Shown here: positions 43,356 to 54,000 of the stretch, piece by piece
How the letters are laid out: each line of letters begins with the position of its first letter
How positions within the stretch are numbered: the stretch's first letter is position 1
Translations under genes and position numbers: made by a program
NCBI GenBank assembly: GCA_015060685.1
Contig: SUXZ01000003.1
Location: 1-64,000 of the forward strand
Source: Mediterranea massiliensis
Lineage (GTDB): Bacteria > Bacteroidota > Bacteroidia > Bacteroidales > Bacteroidaceae
Length of the DNA stretch: 64,000 nt
Direction: 5' to 3'
Notes under the pieces: model-generated
Database searches by the model: none
What the model was told of the DNA's origin: nothing
Seen by the model: the letters and a program-made list of their open reading frames with translations, nothing else

Positions 43356-44015
43356 TTATAATTTCCCACCGAAAGCCAAATCGCCTGCATCGCCCAAACC
43401 GGGAACGATGTACTTGCGCTCGTTCAGGTGGGGGTCGATGGCAGCACACCACAGCATGACATCGTCATCGGGGAAGGCTTCCTGCAAGTGGGCAACACCA
43501 TCACTGCTGGCTATGACACAGGCTATCATCAGACGCTTGGGAGTTCCCTTGGTCTGGAAGGCACGATAGGCCAACTCCATGCTCTCGCCGGTGGCCAACA
43601 TGGGATCGACCAGCAAGAGGGTCTTGCCGGTAAGGTCGGGGGTGGCAATGTACTCGACATGCACATCCAACTGGCGACACTCCTTGTCCTTATAGTAGCG
43701 ATAGGCCGATACGAAAGCGTTGTCGGCACGATCGAACACGTTCAGGAAACCGGTGTGAAGCGGCAAACCGGCACGGAAGACGGTGCCCACCACCAACTGG
43801 TCGTCGGGAGTACTGGATGGGGCCACTCCCAAAGGGGTTTCCACTTGCTTTACACTGTACGTGAGATGCTTGCTCATCTCAAAAGCCATCAGCTCGCCAA
43901 TGCGCTCGATGTTGCGACGGAAACGCATGCGGTCGGACTGAATATGAACATCACGAATCTCTGCTACATACTGATTCAGGATGGAATGGGTATCGGCTAA
44001 ATTATAGACTTGCAT
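43356..44015 (-). CDS. upp: Uracil phosphoribosyltransferase
   Basis: This 219-residue protein has the PRPP-binding LLLVDPMLATGESMELAYRA, VGTVFRAGLPLHTGFLNVF and the C-terminal IVPGLGDAGDLAFGG, all typical of Upp. It converts uracil and PRPP to UMP in pyrimidine salvage. The gene is alone and converges on korB. Upstream is a TTATGAG-type low-complexity leader and a possible promoter near 44060. Confidence 0.95.
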   Translation of the reverse strand: MQVYNLADTHSILNQYVAEIRDVHIQSDRMRFRRNIERIGELMAFEMSKHLTYSVKQVETPLGVAPSSTPDDQLVVGTVFRAGLPLHTGFLNVFDRADNAFVSAYRYYKDKECRQLDVHVEYIATPDLTGKTLLLVDPMLATGESMELAYRAFQTKGTPKRLMIACVIASSDGVAHLQEAFPDDDVMLWCAAIDPHLNERKYIVPGLGDAGDLAFGGKL

Positions 44016-44179
44016 ATAAGTTGTAAGTTATGAGTTATGAGTTGTGAGTTTGGGTACAAAGAAAAACAAAATACGGGAAAATTGCAATATTCAGTTTGCA
44101 GATATTGTTAGCAATTTATAAAAGATTTATAATTAGAGATTTTTTTCCGTAATAGCGATTCTGTTTCCAAAGAAAATTG

Positions 44180-44187
44180 TATTTTTG
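44180..44187 (+). promoter_or_regulatory. -7 box TATTTTTG of pckA
   Basis: TATTTTTG fits TAnnTTTG and lies 85 bp before the pckA ATG. The -33 region lacks a clear TTTG. Confidence 0.5.
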
Positions 44188-44271
44188 TAAGCGAAAAACA
44201 AGGGTCTTGACAAAACCCTCAAAAACAGAGATTATAAATTACAATATAAAACATTTTAAATCAATTAGAAA

Positions 44272-45879
44272 ATGGCAAATTTGGACTTAAGTAAGTACGG
44301 AATTACCGACGTGAAGGAAATCCTTCACAACCCCTCGTACGAAGTATTGTTTGAAGAAGAGACTAAGGCTGGTCTCGAAGGTTTTGAAAAAGGTCAGTTG
44401 ACTGAACTTGACACTGTAAACGTGATGACCGGTATCTATACCGGACGTTCACCTAAAGATAAGTTCTTCGTAAAGAACGAAGCCAGCGAAGATACCGTTT
44501 GGTGGACTTCTGAAGAATACAAGAACGACAACAAGCCTTGCTCTGATGAAGCTTGGGCTGACTTGAAGGCTAAGGCTGTTAAGCAATTGAGCGGCAAGCG
44601 TCTGTTCGTAATGGATACATTCTGCGGTACTAACGAAGCTACTCGCTTGAAAGTGCGCTTCATCATGGAAGTGGCATGGCAAGCTCACTTCGTGAAGAAC
44701 ATGTTCATCCGTCCTACTGAAGAGGAACTCGCTAACTATGGCGAACCCGATTTCGTATCATTCAACGCTGCTAAGGCAAAGGTTGATAACTACAAGGAAC
44801 TTGGCTTGAACTCTGAAACTGCTACAGTATTCAACCTCAAGACTAACGAACAAGTTATCCTCAACACTTGGTACGGTGGTGAAATGAAGAAGGGTATCTT
44901 CTCATTGATGAACTACTTCAACCCATTGAGAGGCATCGCTTCTATGCACTGCTCGGCTAACACCAACATGGAAGGTACTGACACTGCTATCTTCTTCGGT
45001 CTCTCTGGTACAGGTAAGACTACCTTGTCAACTGACCCAAAACGTCTCCTCATCGGTGACGACGAACACGGTTGGGACGACGAAGGCGTATTCAACTACG
45101 AAGGTGGTTGCTATGCTAAGGTTATCAACCTCGACAAGGAAAGCGAACCAGATATCTACAACGCTATCAAGCGCAACGCTTTGCTCGAAAACGTTACTGT
45201 AGATGCTAACGGTAAGATTGACTTCGCTGATAAGAGCGTTACTGAAAACACTCGCGTTTCTTATCCTATCGATCACATCAACAACATCGTGAAGCCGGTT
45301 TCTAAGGGTCCTCACGCTCACCAAGTAATCTTCTTGTCGGCTGACGCATTCGGTGTATTGCCTCCAGTATCTATCTTGAACGACGAACAAGCTAAGTACT
45401 ACTTCTTGTCTGGCTTTACTGCTAAGTTGGCTGGTACAGAACGTGGTATCACTGAACCTACTCCTACATTCTCGGCTTGCTTCGGTGCTGCTTTCTTGAG
45501 CTTGCATCCTACTAAGTATGCTGAAGAGTTGGTTAAGAAGATGGAAAAGGTTGGTGCTAAGGCTTACTTGGTAAACACTGGCTGGAACGGTACCGGCAAG
45601 CGTATCTCTATCAAGGATACTCGCGGTATCATCGACGCTATCCTCGACGGTTCTATCAACACTGCTCCTACTAAGGTTATTCCTTTCTTCGACTTTGTTG
45701 TTCCTACTGAATTGCCAGGTGTAGATCCTAAGATCCTTGACCCACGCGACACTTACGAATGTGCTTGCCAATGGGAAGAAAAGGCTAAGGATTTGGCTGG
45801 TCGCTTCATCAAGAACTTCAACAAGTTCACTGGCAACGAAGCTGGTAAGGCTCTTGTTGCTGCTGGTCCTAAGCTCTAA
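44272..45879 (+). CDS. pckA: ATP-dependent phosphoenolpyruvate carboxykinase
   Basis: This 535-residue enzyme has the kinase-1a loop GLSGTGKTT (about 243-251), preceded by the PEPCK signature [12 protein letters not shown] and followed by [22 protein letters not shown] and the RGI near residue 390. It interconverts oxaloacetate and phosphoenolpyruvate; in Bacteroides it is regarded as a main CO2-fixing step towards succinate. Codon use is strikingly uniform (AAG, AAC, GCT, CTC), in keeping with very high expression. A clear rho-independent terminator follows. Confidence 0.97.
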   Translation: MANLDLSKYGITDVKEILHNPSYEVLFEEETKAGLEGFEKGQLTELDTVNVMTGIYTGRSPKDKFFVKNEASEDTVWWTSEEYKNDNKPCSDEAWADLKAKAVKQLSGKRLFVMDTFCGTNEATRLKVRFIMEVAWQAHFVKNMFIRPTEEELANYGEPDFVSFNAAKAKVDNYKELGLNSETATVFNLKTNEQVILNTWYGGEMKKGIFSLMNYFNPLRGIASMHCSANTNMEGTDTAIFFGLSGTGKTTLSTDPKRLLIGDDEHGWDDEGVFNYEGGCYAKVINLDKESEPDIYNAIKRNALLENVTVDANGKIDFADKSVTENTRVSYPIDHINNIVKPVSKGPHAHQVIFLSADAFGVLPPVSILNDEQAKYYFLSGFTAKLAGTERGITEPTPTFSACFGAAFLSLHPTKYAEELVKKMEKVGAKAYLVNTGWNGTGKRISIKDTRGIIDAILDGSINTAPTKVIPFFDFVVPTELPGVDPKILDPRDTYECACQWEEKAKDLAGRFIKNFNKFTGNEAGKALVAAGPKL

Positions 45880-45908
45880 TAAAGACCTTTTAAAGGATTC
45901 AATAATGA

Positions 45909-45938
45909 ACGGCTCTCCATTTGGAGGGCCGTTTTTTT
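45909..45938 (+). terminator. Rho-independent terminator of pckA
   Basis: ACGGCTCTCC-ATTT-GGAGGGCCGT forms a strong stem followed by a run of seven T. It lies 30 bp after the pckA stop codon. Confidence 0.9.
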
Positions 45939-45945
45939 GTAAATA

Positions 45946-45977
45946 CTTGCATTTCTGATATTTTTTAAGTTTCTTTG
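45946..45977 (+). promoter_or_regulatory. Promoter CTTG-N20-TTTCTTTG upstream of the GH31 gene
   Basis: CTTG (45946-45949), 20 bp, then TTTCTTTG (45970-45977) differs from consensus by one base in each element. It lies just after the pckA terminator and 32 bp before the ATG at 46009. Confidence 0.5.
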
Positions 45978-46008
45978 CAAAAAGTATCTCACTTAAATCT
46001 AATAGCTT

Positions 46009-48447
46009 ATGAAACGTAAATGGTTACTACTGTTCTGCATGCTGTCGTTGGTTACAACCGGTATAGCACAGGAATTTGTCCAAACAAGCAACGGTATCAA
46101 GACTACCTGCAACCAAACAGACATCGAGATCTGTTTCTTCTCGCCTACAACCGTCAGAATTGTTAAGGCTCCTGCCAATCGGGAATACACCAAGGAGAGC
46201 TATTCCGTAATAGCACAACCCGAAAAGGTGAAGGTTTCTACCACCCAAAAGGGAGCGAACGTTATCGTGAAGAGCAACAAGCTACAAGTGATTCTGAACA
46301 AGGCTGATGGTAGCCTTAGCTTTGCCGATGCCAAAGGAAACAACTTGTTGAAAGAAAAAGGGGCAACTCTGTTTACTCCCTTCGACGATGCCGGCAACCA
46401 AACATTCAAGGTGAAGCAGGCTTTCACCTTAGACAAGGATGAAACCATCTACGGACTTGGCAACCTGGAAAAGGGGAAGCTGTCGCAACGCAACATGCAC
46501 CATAACCTGATGCCGGGGAATGTGGAGGATGGTATGTCGCTGTTCCAATCTATCAAAGGTTATGGCGTGTTCTGGGACAACTACTCGCCTACCCTATATG
46601 TAGATAATGAGGAGGAGACTAGCTTTACATCGGAAGTGGGCGATTGTGCCGACTACTACTTTATGTATGGCGGTAGTGCCGATGGTGTAGTGGCTGAGAT
46701 CCGTACATTGACAGGTGAAGTGCCGATGTTCCCGCTCTGGACATACGGTTTCTGGCAAAGCAAGGAACGCTACAAAACGCAAGATGAGACTATGGGTGTG
46801 TTAAGAACCTATCGCGAACAACAGATTCCTATCGACGGTATCATTCAAGACTGGCAATACTGGGGCAATAACTACTTGTGGAATGCTATGGAATTCATGA
46901 GCCCTGACTTCCCTAATCCACAACAGATGATTGACTATGTGCATAGCCAAAACGCACACATCATACCTTCTATCTGGTCTTCATTCGGACCTGAGACTAA
47001 GCCTTATGCTGAATTGGATGCTAAGGGTATGTTGTTCAACTTCTCTACTTGGCCACAATCGGGCATCAGCCACATCTGGCCTCCTCGTCGCGACTATCCA
47101 TCGGGGGTACGTGTATATGATGCATACAACCTTGAAGCACGCGATATCTACTGGAAGCACTTGACTCGCCTACACAATATGGATATGGATGGTTGGTGGA
47201 TGGACTCTACCGAACCCGACCACTTAGACTTCAAACCGGAGGATATGGATACGCCTACTCACTTAGGTTCGTTCCGTAAGGTAAGAAGTGCCTATCCGCT
47301 GCTGACCGTGGGTGGTGTGTACGACAACCAACGAAAGGTGTCGGACGAGAAGCGCGTATTCATTCTTACTCGTTCGGCTTTCATCGGACAACAACGTTAT
47401 GGCAGCAATGTGTGGACGGGTGACGTAAACAGTACTTGGGAGATGCTTCGCAACCAGATTCCTGCCTTGCTGAACTTCTCACTAACAGGCCAACCTAACT
47501 GTAACTCGGACATTGGTGGTTTCTTTGCCAATGCCTACAACGGCAGAGTGAGTGCAGTATATAATCCTGCTTACCGTGAACTGTATGTACGTTGGATGCA
47601 GTTTGGTGCCTTTACGCCTATGATGCGTTCGCACGGAGCCGACGTTCCTCGCGAAGTGTATTTATATGGTAAGAGTGGCGAACCGATCTATGATGCATTG
47701 GTAAAGGCCATCAAACTGAGATATAGTCTGTTGCCTTACATCTACTCTACTTCATGGCAAGTGACAAAGAACCAATACACACCGATGCGTGCGTTGATGA
47801 TGGATTTTGCCAAGGATAAGAATACCTGGAACATTGACAATGAATTTATGTATGGACCATCTATCTTGGTGGCTCCTATCGTAAAGGCTCAATATACGCC
47901 GGAGATTATCCGCCGAAGCAGAACGGATGAGGATGGCTGGAACAGAGAGGCCGGTGACCCTCGTGTGGCTGCCTTGAAGGCGGTAGATTTCACTCCCAAG
48001 CACGAAACGTCTATCTACTTGCCAGCCGGTGCAGATTGGTATGACTACTGGAATGGGGAAAAGCATAATGGCGGACAGACCATTACGCGCGAAACAACCA
48101 TCGACCTGATTCCGCTCTACATCAAGGCGGGTAGTATTCTTCCTATTGGCCCTGAGGTGCAATATGCAGAGGAAAAGGCTTGGGACAACCTGACATTGAA
48201 GATCTATCCGGGTGCCAACGGCAGTTTTACACTGTATGAGGATGAGTTCGATAATTACAACTACGAAAAGGGTGCCTATACCGAAATTCCGATGACTTGG
48301 AACGACAAGGCACGCAAACTGACTATCGGTAAGCGCAATGGCAGTTACGAAGGCATGCTGAACGAGCGTACCTTTACCATCGTTACACCCGATGGCAAGG
48401 AGAAGAGTGTGAAATATACCGGCAAACGTGTTAGTGTATCGTTTTAA
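46009..48447 (+). CDS. GH31 alpha-glucosidase/alpha-xylosidase, exported
   Basis: This 812-residue protein has a signal peptide (KRKWLLLFCMLSLVTTGIAQ), an N-terminal beta-sandwich, and a GH31 barrel with the nucleophile D399 in WWMDSTEPD and acid/base D472 in WTGDVNSTW, followed by NCNSDIGGFF and the GH31 C-terminal sheets. It hydrolyses alpha-linked glucosides or xylosides in the periplasm. The motif around WWMD is shared by alpha-glucosidases and alpha-xylosidases, so the substrate is not settled. No SusC/SusD genes are adjacent. Confidence 0.9.
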   Translation: MKRKWLLLFCMLSLVTTGIAQEFVQTSNGIKTTCNQTDIEICFFSPTTVRIVKAPANREYTKESYSVIAQPEKVKVSTTQKGANVIVKSNKLQVILNKADGSLSFADAKGNNLLKEKGATLFTPFDDAGNQTFKVKQAFTLDKDETIYGLGNLEKGKLSQRNMHHNLMPGNVEDGMSLFQSIKGYGVFWDNYSPTLYVDNEEETSFTSEVGDCADYYFMYGGSADGVVAEIRTLTGEVPMFPLWTYGFWQSKERYKTQDETMGVLRTYREQQIPIDGIIQDWQYWGNNYLWNAMEFMSPDFPNPQQMIDYVHSQNAHIIPSIWSSFGPETKPYAELDAKGMLFNFSTWPQSGISHIWPPRRDYPSGVRVYDAYNLEARDIYWKHLTRLHNMDMDGWWMDSTEPDHLDFKPEDMDTPTHLGSFRKVRSAYPLLTVGGVYDNQRKVSDEKRVFILTRSAFIGQQRYGSNVWTGDVNSTWEMLRNQIPALLNFSLTGQPNCNSDIGGFFANAYNGRVSAVYNPAYRELYVRWMQFGAFTPMMRSHGADVPREVYLYGKSGEPIYDALVKAIKLRYSLLPYIYSTSWQVTKNQYTPMRALMMDFAKDKNTWNIDNEFMYGPSILVAPIVKAQYTPEIIRRSRTDEDGWNREAGDPRVAALKAVDFTPKHETSIYLPAGADWYDYWNGEKHNGGQTITRETTIDLIPLYIKAGSILPIGPEVQYAEEKAWDNLTLKIYPGANGSFTLYEDEFDNYNYEKGAYTEIPMTWNDKARKLTIGKRNGSYEGMLNERTFTIVTPDGKEKSVKYTGKRVSVSF

Positions 48448-48464
48448 TGCTAATAATTAGTTTT

Positions 48465-49103
48465 ATGAAAAGAAGTTTAGTTTATCTGTTCTGTGTGGCT
48501 GCACTGCTTATCGGTTGCGCGCCAGCACAAAAGCAAACCGAAGAGAAGGCTTGTTGCGAAGGAAAGAATCCGGTGATTGAAACCATTATGGCCCGTCGAA
48601 GTATCCGAAACTACAAGGACCAACCAGTGGAACGCGAGAAGTTGCAAGAGATTGCCGTATGTGGTGTGAATGCACCCAACGCCATCAACCGCCAAGCCTG
48701 GGAGGTGCGCATTGTGGATAATGCCGAATACATCAACGGCATTACCGAAGCGTATGTGAAGAATAATCCAAAGGCTGCAGAGGAACCGGGATTCAAGAAC
48801 ATGTTCCGCAATGCTCCGGCCGTTATCCTGATTGCCAACGACACGACTTTCGGCTATTCGCAAGTGGATTGCGGACTGATGGCAGAGAACATGATGCTGG
48901 CTGCTCAATCCATGGGATTGGGTACGGTTTGCCTGGGTGGCCCCATCGGCTTTATGAACAGTAACCCTGATGCTGCTCCCTACTTGGAACGCCTCGGACT
49001 ATCGGAAAACTACCAGTTGTTGGTGGCCATTGCAGTGGGTTATCCGAACGAGTCTCCTGCTGCTCGTCCACGCGACTTGAACAAGATTAAATTTGTAGAA
49101 TAG
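48465..49103 (+). CDS. Nitroreductase-family lipoprotein
   Basis: This 212-residue protein has a lipoprotein signal (VYLFCVAALLIGC, lipobox cysteine), then a nitroreductase fold: ETIMARRSIRNYKDQPVEREKLQEIA, NAINRQAWEVRIV and GLMAENMMLAAQSMGLGTVCLGG with FMN-contact positions. An in-frame ATG at 48447 exists, but the ATG at 48465 (MKRSLVYLF) fits the signal peptide. Membrane attachment is unusual for this family, which is normally cytoplasmic. It follows the GH31 gene closely and shares its transcript; the link in function is unclear. Confidence 0.85.
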   Translation: MKRSLVYLFCVAALLIGCAPAQKQTEEKACCEGKNPVIETIMARRSIRNYKDQPVEREKLQEIAVCGVNAPNAINRQAWEVRIVDNAEYINGITEAYVKNNPKAAEEPGFKNMFRNAPAVILIANDTTFGYSQVDCGLMAENMMLAAQSMGLGTVCLGGPIGFMNSNPDAAPYLERLGLSENYQLLVAIAVGYPNESPAARPRDLNKIKFVE

Positions 49104-49114
49104 ACAGACAAAAA

Positions 49115-49144
49115 GAAAGGCTTCGGTATTCCGAAGCCTTTTCT
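49115..49144. terminator. Bidirectional terminator between convergent genes
   Basis: AAAGGCTTCG-GTATT-CCGAAGCCTTTT forms a 9-10 bp stem with A and T runs on its two sides. It can end the nitroreductase transcript (plus strand) and the typA transcript (minus strand). Confidence 0.85.
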
Positions 49145-49146
49145 TA

Positions 49147-50946
49147 TTATTCTCTATTGGCACGTTTGCGTTCCAACTCATCGAGTATCACTTTGCGCAT
49201 ACGCATGGATTTGGGGGTTACTTCTACATACTCGTCTATCTTGATGTATTCCAATGCCTCTTCGAGAGAGAATTGCACGGGGGGAATCAAACGAGCCTTT
49301 TCGTCGGAACCACTGGCACGCATATTGGTGAGCTTCTTCGACTTGGTGACGTTGATAACCAAATCTTTTTCGTGTACATGCTCGCCTACTACCTGACCGG
49401 CATACACTTCATCTTGCGGGAAGATGAAGAACTTGCCACGGTCTTGCAACTTGTCGATGGCATAAGCAAAGGCAGTTCCGCTCTCCATGGCAATCATAGA
49501 GCCATTAGTGCGACGTTCTATATCGCCCTTATAGGGTTGGTATTCCTTGAAGCGATGAGCCATAATGGCTTCTCCGGCACTGGCAGTGAGCACGTTGGTA
49601 CGAAGACCGATGATGCCTCGTGACGGAATGTTGAATTCGAGATTAACACGCTCTCCGGCACTCTCCATCTTCTGCATCTCACCCTTACGACGGGTAACCA
49701 TATCGATAATCTTGCTGGAATACTCTTCGGGAACGTTGACCGTCAACTCTTCTATCGGCTCGCAACGAACACCATCTATCTCTTTGTAGATTACTTGTGG
49801 CTGGCCCACTTGCAGCTCATACCCTTCACGACGCATGGTTTCGATAAGTACCGAGAGGTGAAGCACGCCACGACCAGATACCACCCACTTGCCATCTTCC
49901 TCGCTCTTCGAAACTCGTAAAGCCAAGTTCTTGTCGAGTTCCTTCATCAGGCGGTCGTGAATGTGACGTGAAGTAACATATTTTCCTTCCTTACCAAAGA
50001 AGGGAGAATCGTTGATGGTGAAGAGCATACTCATGGTAGGCTCGTCGATGGCTATCGGTGGCAATGGTTCGGGGTTCTCGAAATCGCAAATAGTATCGCC
50101 AATCTCGAATCCTTCGATGCCAATCAACGCGCAAATATCTCCCGATGATACTTCGGCCACCTTTTGACGGCCCATACCCTCGAAGGTGTGGAGTTCTTTA
50201 ATCTTTGTCTTGATGATGGAACCATCGCGTTTGGAAAGGGAAACGTTCATGCCCTCGCGCAAGGTGCCTCGGTGTACACGGCCTACTGCAATACGACCGG
50301 TATAAGCCGAATAGTCGAGCGAAGTGACCAACATCTGCGGTGTTCCTTCTAACTTTTCGGGTGCAGGAATGTTTTCAAGAATACAATCCAACAATGGCAG
50401 AATGCTGTCGGTGGGTTGTTGCCAATCGGTTCCCATCCAGTTGTTCTTGGCAGAACCATAGATAACCGGGAAATCCAACTGTTCTTCGGTGGCATCGAGC
50501 GAGAACATCAAGTCGAACACCATCTCGTAAACCTCTTCCGGACGACAGTTGGGCTTATCCACCTTATTTACCACCACAATGGGTTTCAGACCGATCTGCA
50601 AGGCTTTTTGCAACACAAATCGGGTTTGAGGCATGGGGCCTTCGAAAGCATCGACCAACAGGATGCAACCATCGGCCATGTTCAACACGCGCTCTACCTC
50701 ACCCCCAAAGTCGCTGTGCCCCGGAGTATCAATGATGTTTATCTTTGTATTTTTATAATTGATGGATACGTTCTTCGAAAGGATGGTAATACCTCTTTCG
50801 CGTTCCAAATCGTTGTTATCCAACATCAACTCGCCCGCATTCTGATTGGTACGGAACAGGTTTCCGGCCAAAAGCATTTTATCTACCAAGGTTGTCTTAC
50901 CATGGTCAACGTGGGCAATAATAGCAATGTTACGAATATCTTGCAT
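49147..50946 (-). CDS. typA: TypA/BipA ribosome-associated GTPase
   Basis: This 599-residue translational GTPase has G1 [10 protein letters not shown] (11-20), switch G2 RGITI, G3 [18 protein letters not shown]4 NKVDK and the BipA C-terminal domain ([30 protein letters not shown]). It binds the ribosome and is needed under stress or low temperature in other bacteria. Its promoter overlaps the 3' end of the upstream hybrid regulator gene. Confidence 0.97.
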   Translation of the reverse strand: MQDIRNIAIIAHVDHGKTTLVDKMLLAGNLFRTNQNAGELMLDNNDLERERGITILSKNVSINYKNTKINIIDTPGHSDFGGEVERVLNMADGCILLVDAFEGPMPQTRFVLQKALQIGLKPIVVVNKVDKPNCRPEEVYEMVFDLMFSLDATEEQLDFPVIYGSAKNNWMGTDWQQPTDSILPLLDCILENIPAPEKLEGTPQMLVTSLDYSAYTGRIAVGRVHRGTLREGMNVSLSKRDGSIIKTKIKELHTFEGMGRQKVAEVSSGDICALIGIEGFEIGDTICDFENPEPLPPIAIDEPTMSMLFTINDSPFFGKEGKYVTSRHIHDRLMKELDKNLALRVSKSEEDGKWVVSGRGVLHLSVLIETMRREGYELQVGQPQVIYKEIDGVRCEPIEELTVNVPEEYSSKIIDMVTRRKGEMQKMESAGERVNLEFNIPSRGIIGLRTNVLTASAGEAIMAHRFKEYQPYKGDIERRTNGSMIAMESGTAFAYAIDKLQDRGKFFIFPQDEVYAGQVVGEHVHEKDLVINVTKSKKLTNMRASGSDEKARLIPPVQFSLEEALEYIKIDEYVEVTPKSMRMRKVILDELERKRANRE

Positions 50947-50972
50947 ATGCTTACCTATTGATTTTCGGGGTG

Positions 50973-51004
50973 CAAAGGTAGTAATTTATTCCTTAACCAG
51001 CAAA
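50973..51004 (-). promoter_or_regulatory. Promoter TTTG-N20-TACCTTTG of typA
   Basis: On the minus strand TTTG (51004-51001), 20 bp, then TACCTTTG (50980-50973) matches the Bacteroides consensus exactly. The -33 element lies inside the last codons of the hybrid regulator gene (stop at 50993). Confidence 0.8.
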
Positions 51005-54000
51005 AGTTGAAGGGGTTGTACCATACAATGCCACAAAATGTTTTCGGAAGGTAGGAACATCGTTGTAGCCCACCATTTCGGAAACTTCCTGAATACCATA
51101 CTTCTTCGTCTTGAGCAATTCGGCTGCCTCTTTCAAACGAACACCACGAACCAGCTCGATGATAGTGAAACCGGTTATCTGCTTTACCTTACGATAAAGT
51201 GTCGGTTGACTCATACATAGCATATCGGCCAAGCTCTTCACATTGAAATCGGGATTCTGCAAGTTCGAACTTACCAACTCGACAATCTTCTCAATCAATG
51301 GATCATCACTCTTATTTTCGGTAGTAATGTTTGTTTCATCAACCTTCTCCTCGGCGACTGTCTTGGGTGCAGCAGAAGTGAGCAACTTCGTATAAATCTG
51401 CTTCAATTCGACACGGCTTCTCATCAGGCGCTTCACTTTAGCACGCAATACCTCCGGATTGAATGGCTTCAGAATATAGTCGTCGGCTCCCAAGTCGGTA
51501 CCCTTCACAATGTCTTCATCGCTTGTCAATGCTGTAAGGATGATAACCGGAATGTGACAAGTGCGGAAATCCTCTTTCAAGATGCGCAAGCATTCAAAAC
51601 CATCCATTACCGGCATCATCACGTCGGTCAATACCAAATTCGGCAATTCGCGACGAGCAATTTCAATACCCTCCTGACCATTTTCGGCCAAGTACACCTG
51701 ATACAGATTGGAGAAGATAATCTTCATATAGAAACGGATATCGGTATTGTCTTCGATAATCAGTAGTTTCAGCTTGCTGTCAGGAATCATTTCAAAGTCT
51801 TCGAAGGCTTCGGTTTCTTCAACAACAACTGCTGGTTCGTTATCAATCTTCTCATCCTGTTCGGGCAGCAATTCATCTTCCGACAACTCCTCGGCAGTTA
51901 CAATGGTTACATTCTTCGTGCTATCCCAATGCTCTTTTCCCAACGGAATCCATAATTCTACATCGGCTTCATCGGATGTCATTTTAAGCATTTTCATTTC
52001 GCTACCATGAATCCGATTGATTTCCTGAATAATATCCCATCCCAAGAAATTGCTGCGAAGCGTCTCTTCATCGATTACCTCTGAAGTATCGCCAGGCTTC
52101 TTTGATTTTCCCTTAATGGCATATACACAATACTCCTTTTCGCCACTCTTTCGGAGGTCTATATTGAACCACAAATCGCCAGCATAGTCCATTTGATTAA
52201 GGATATTGGAAATAATGCTCTGCAAAACGAAATGAATGCGACGCTTATCAACCCATATCTCGGCATTTACCTGCTGATCTTTATCGTAGTGCAAATCAAC
52301 ATTGCTGGCCTTAAGCAAATCGTATTCGGTACGGATAGCACCATTGGCTATACGACTTGCTGTATAGGGAGCGACCTGATATTCGCGTTCGGCCTCCATC
52401 TGATGGGCATCTTGAAGACGAATAAAGAAATCCTGCATGGTTTGTGCATTCCGATAGGCCAATGTCAACTTTAACTTGGCTGAAGAAACCACCTCGGAGG
52501 AAGACATCAACTCTTTTAAGGGAGCAATGAGCAAAGAAATAGGTGTACGCAACTTCTGCAAAAGATCTACATAGAGTTGCCCACGCATTTGGGCATGCTT
52601 TTCCTTGGTCTCGTTAAGAGCCTTTTCGTTTCTAAGTCTGTTTCTAAGCATCCAAACCTTATATTTCTGATAGGCTCGATAACGGAAATACAAGTAAGAG
52701 GCCAAAGCAATGAGCAATGCAACGAATGCATAGAGAATATATGCCCACCAAGTTGTCATCCACTGAGGACGGATGGTTATATCCAATCGGGTAACCGGAT
52801 TGGAGTCGCCCAATAAACAAGGGGAACGCAGCTCCAACGTATACGAACCAGCCGGCAAGTTATTCAATTTCACGTTAGAATCGTAAGTAAAGTCCCATTC
52901 GGAATTCAAAGGCAATAACCGATATTCTACCTTGGCAGGAGCCGAACTATATGTAAGGTCGCTAACGAATATGCGCAAACTGTTATTCGAATAGCCCAAA
53001 TCCAACTTATCGGTCAGGTATATGGCCTTGTCTAAAATCACCTCATCATTAATCTCTTTACCGACTTCGGCTTTAGAGAGATTTACCTCTACATTGGTAA
53101 TGACAAAAGCACGTTCGGCTATCCACTCTTTCATATTCCGAGGATTGATGTTTATCAACCTCTTTTCAGTGAGCCACAACAGATGTCCGTCGTTCAACAT
53201 ATAAACATCCTTATAGCTATCGAATTGTTCGTACAAATAAGAGGCAAGTGTTTCATTGTTAACGACAATCACACCAGAGTTTGTACCCAACCAGGTACTT
53301 CCACTTTGGTCGTCAATGATACAACGGATTCTGCCACTTGAAAAATTCTTGTGCAACACCATCGATTCGCTTACCACTTTATTTTTACCGTCTATCTGGA
53401 TAACCTTATCTATATAGGAAGCGAACAATTGGTTGTAGTTGTTTTGATAGAGTGAAAGTACCTGATTAGAAGTAAGACCGGCACTCTCTTCATATCCGCT
53501 GGTCAACTCAATGTCTCGTCCTGTGCGGACAACCTTATGGATACCTCTTTCTGTTCCAATCCACATAACACCACCACCATCTTCACAAATGGCAGTTACC
53601 GACCCCCACTCTTCATTGTTAGGCAAGAAAGCCAAAACCTCTTTATTACGCACATCGTAAACAAGCAACCCTTCGTTAGTAGCCATCCACAAACGACTCC
53701 GAGAATTATAATAGAGTTCGTTGATGCCCGTAATGGTTGTTTCGCAATGCAAAGGAATCCGTTCTACTTGATTGGTGCGAGGCGAATAGCATAGCAATTC
53801 GTCCGATTTACCTCCAAACCAAATGTTCTTCATCGGATCCTGGAACAAGCAATAGGTCCCCTTTGCATCAGCATGCGGCCATTGGGCAAACTTCAAATCG
53901 GAATCGACACTATTTGTAGTACTTTTGAAGATGCCTTTTCCATCGGTTGTCAACCAGATATAGCCATCAATATCTTGTAGAATCTGCAACGGCTTATCTA

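Noticed and set aside
45028..45771. 247-codon minus-strand open frame opposite pckA
   Set aside because: It results from the strong codon bias of pckA on the other strand and has no recognisable features.
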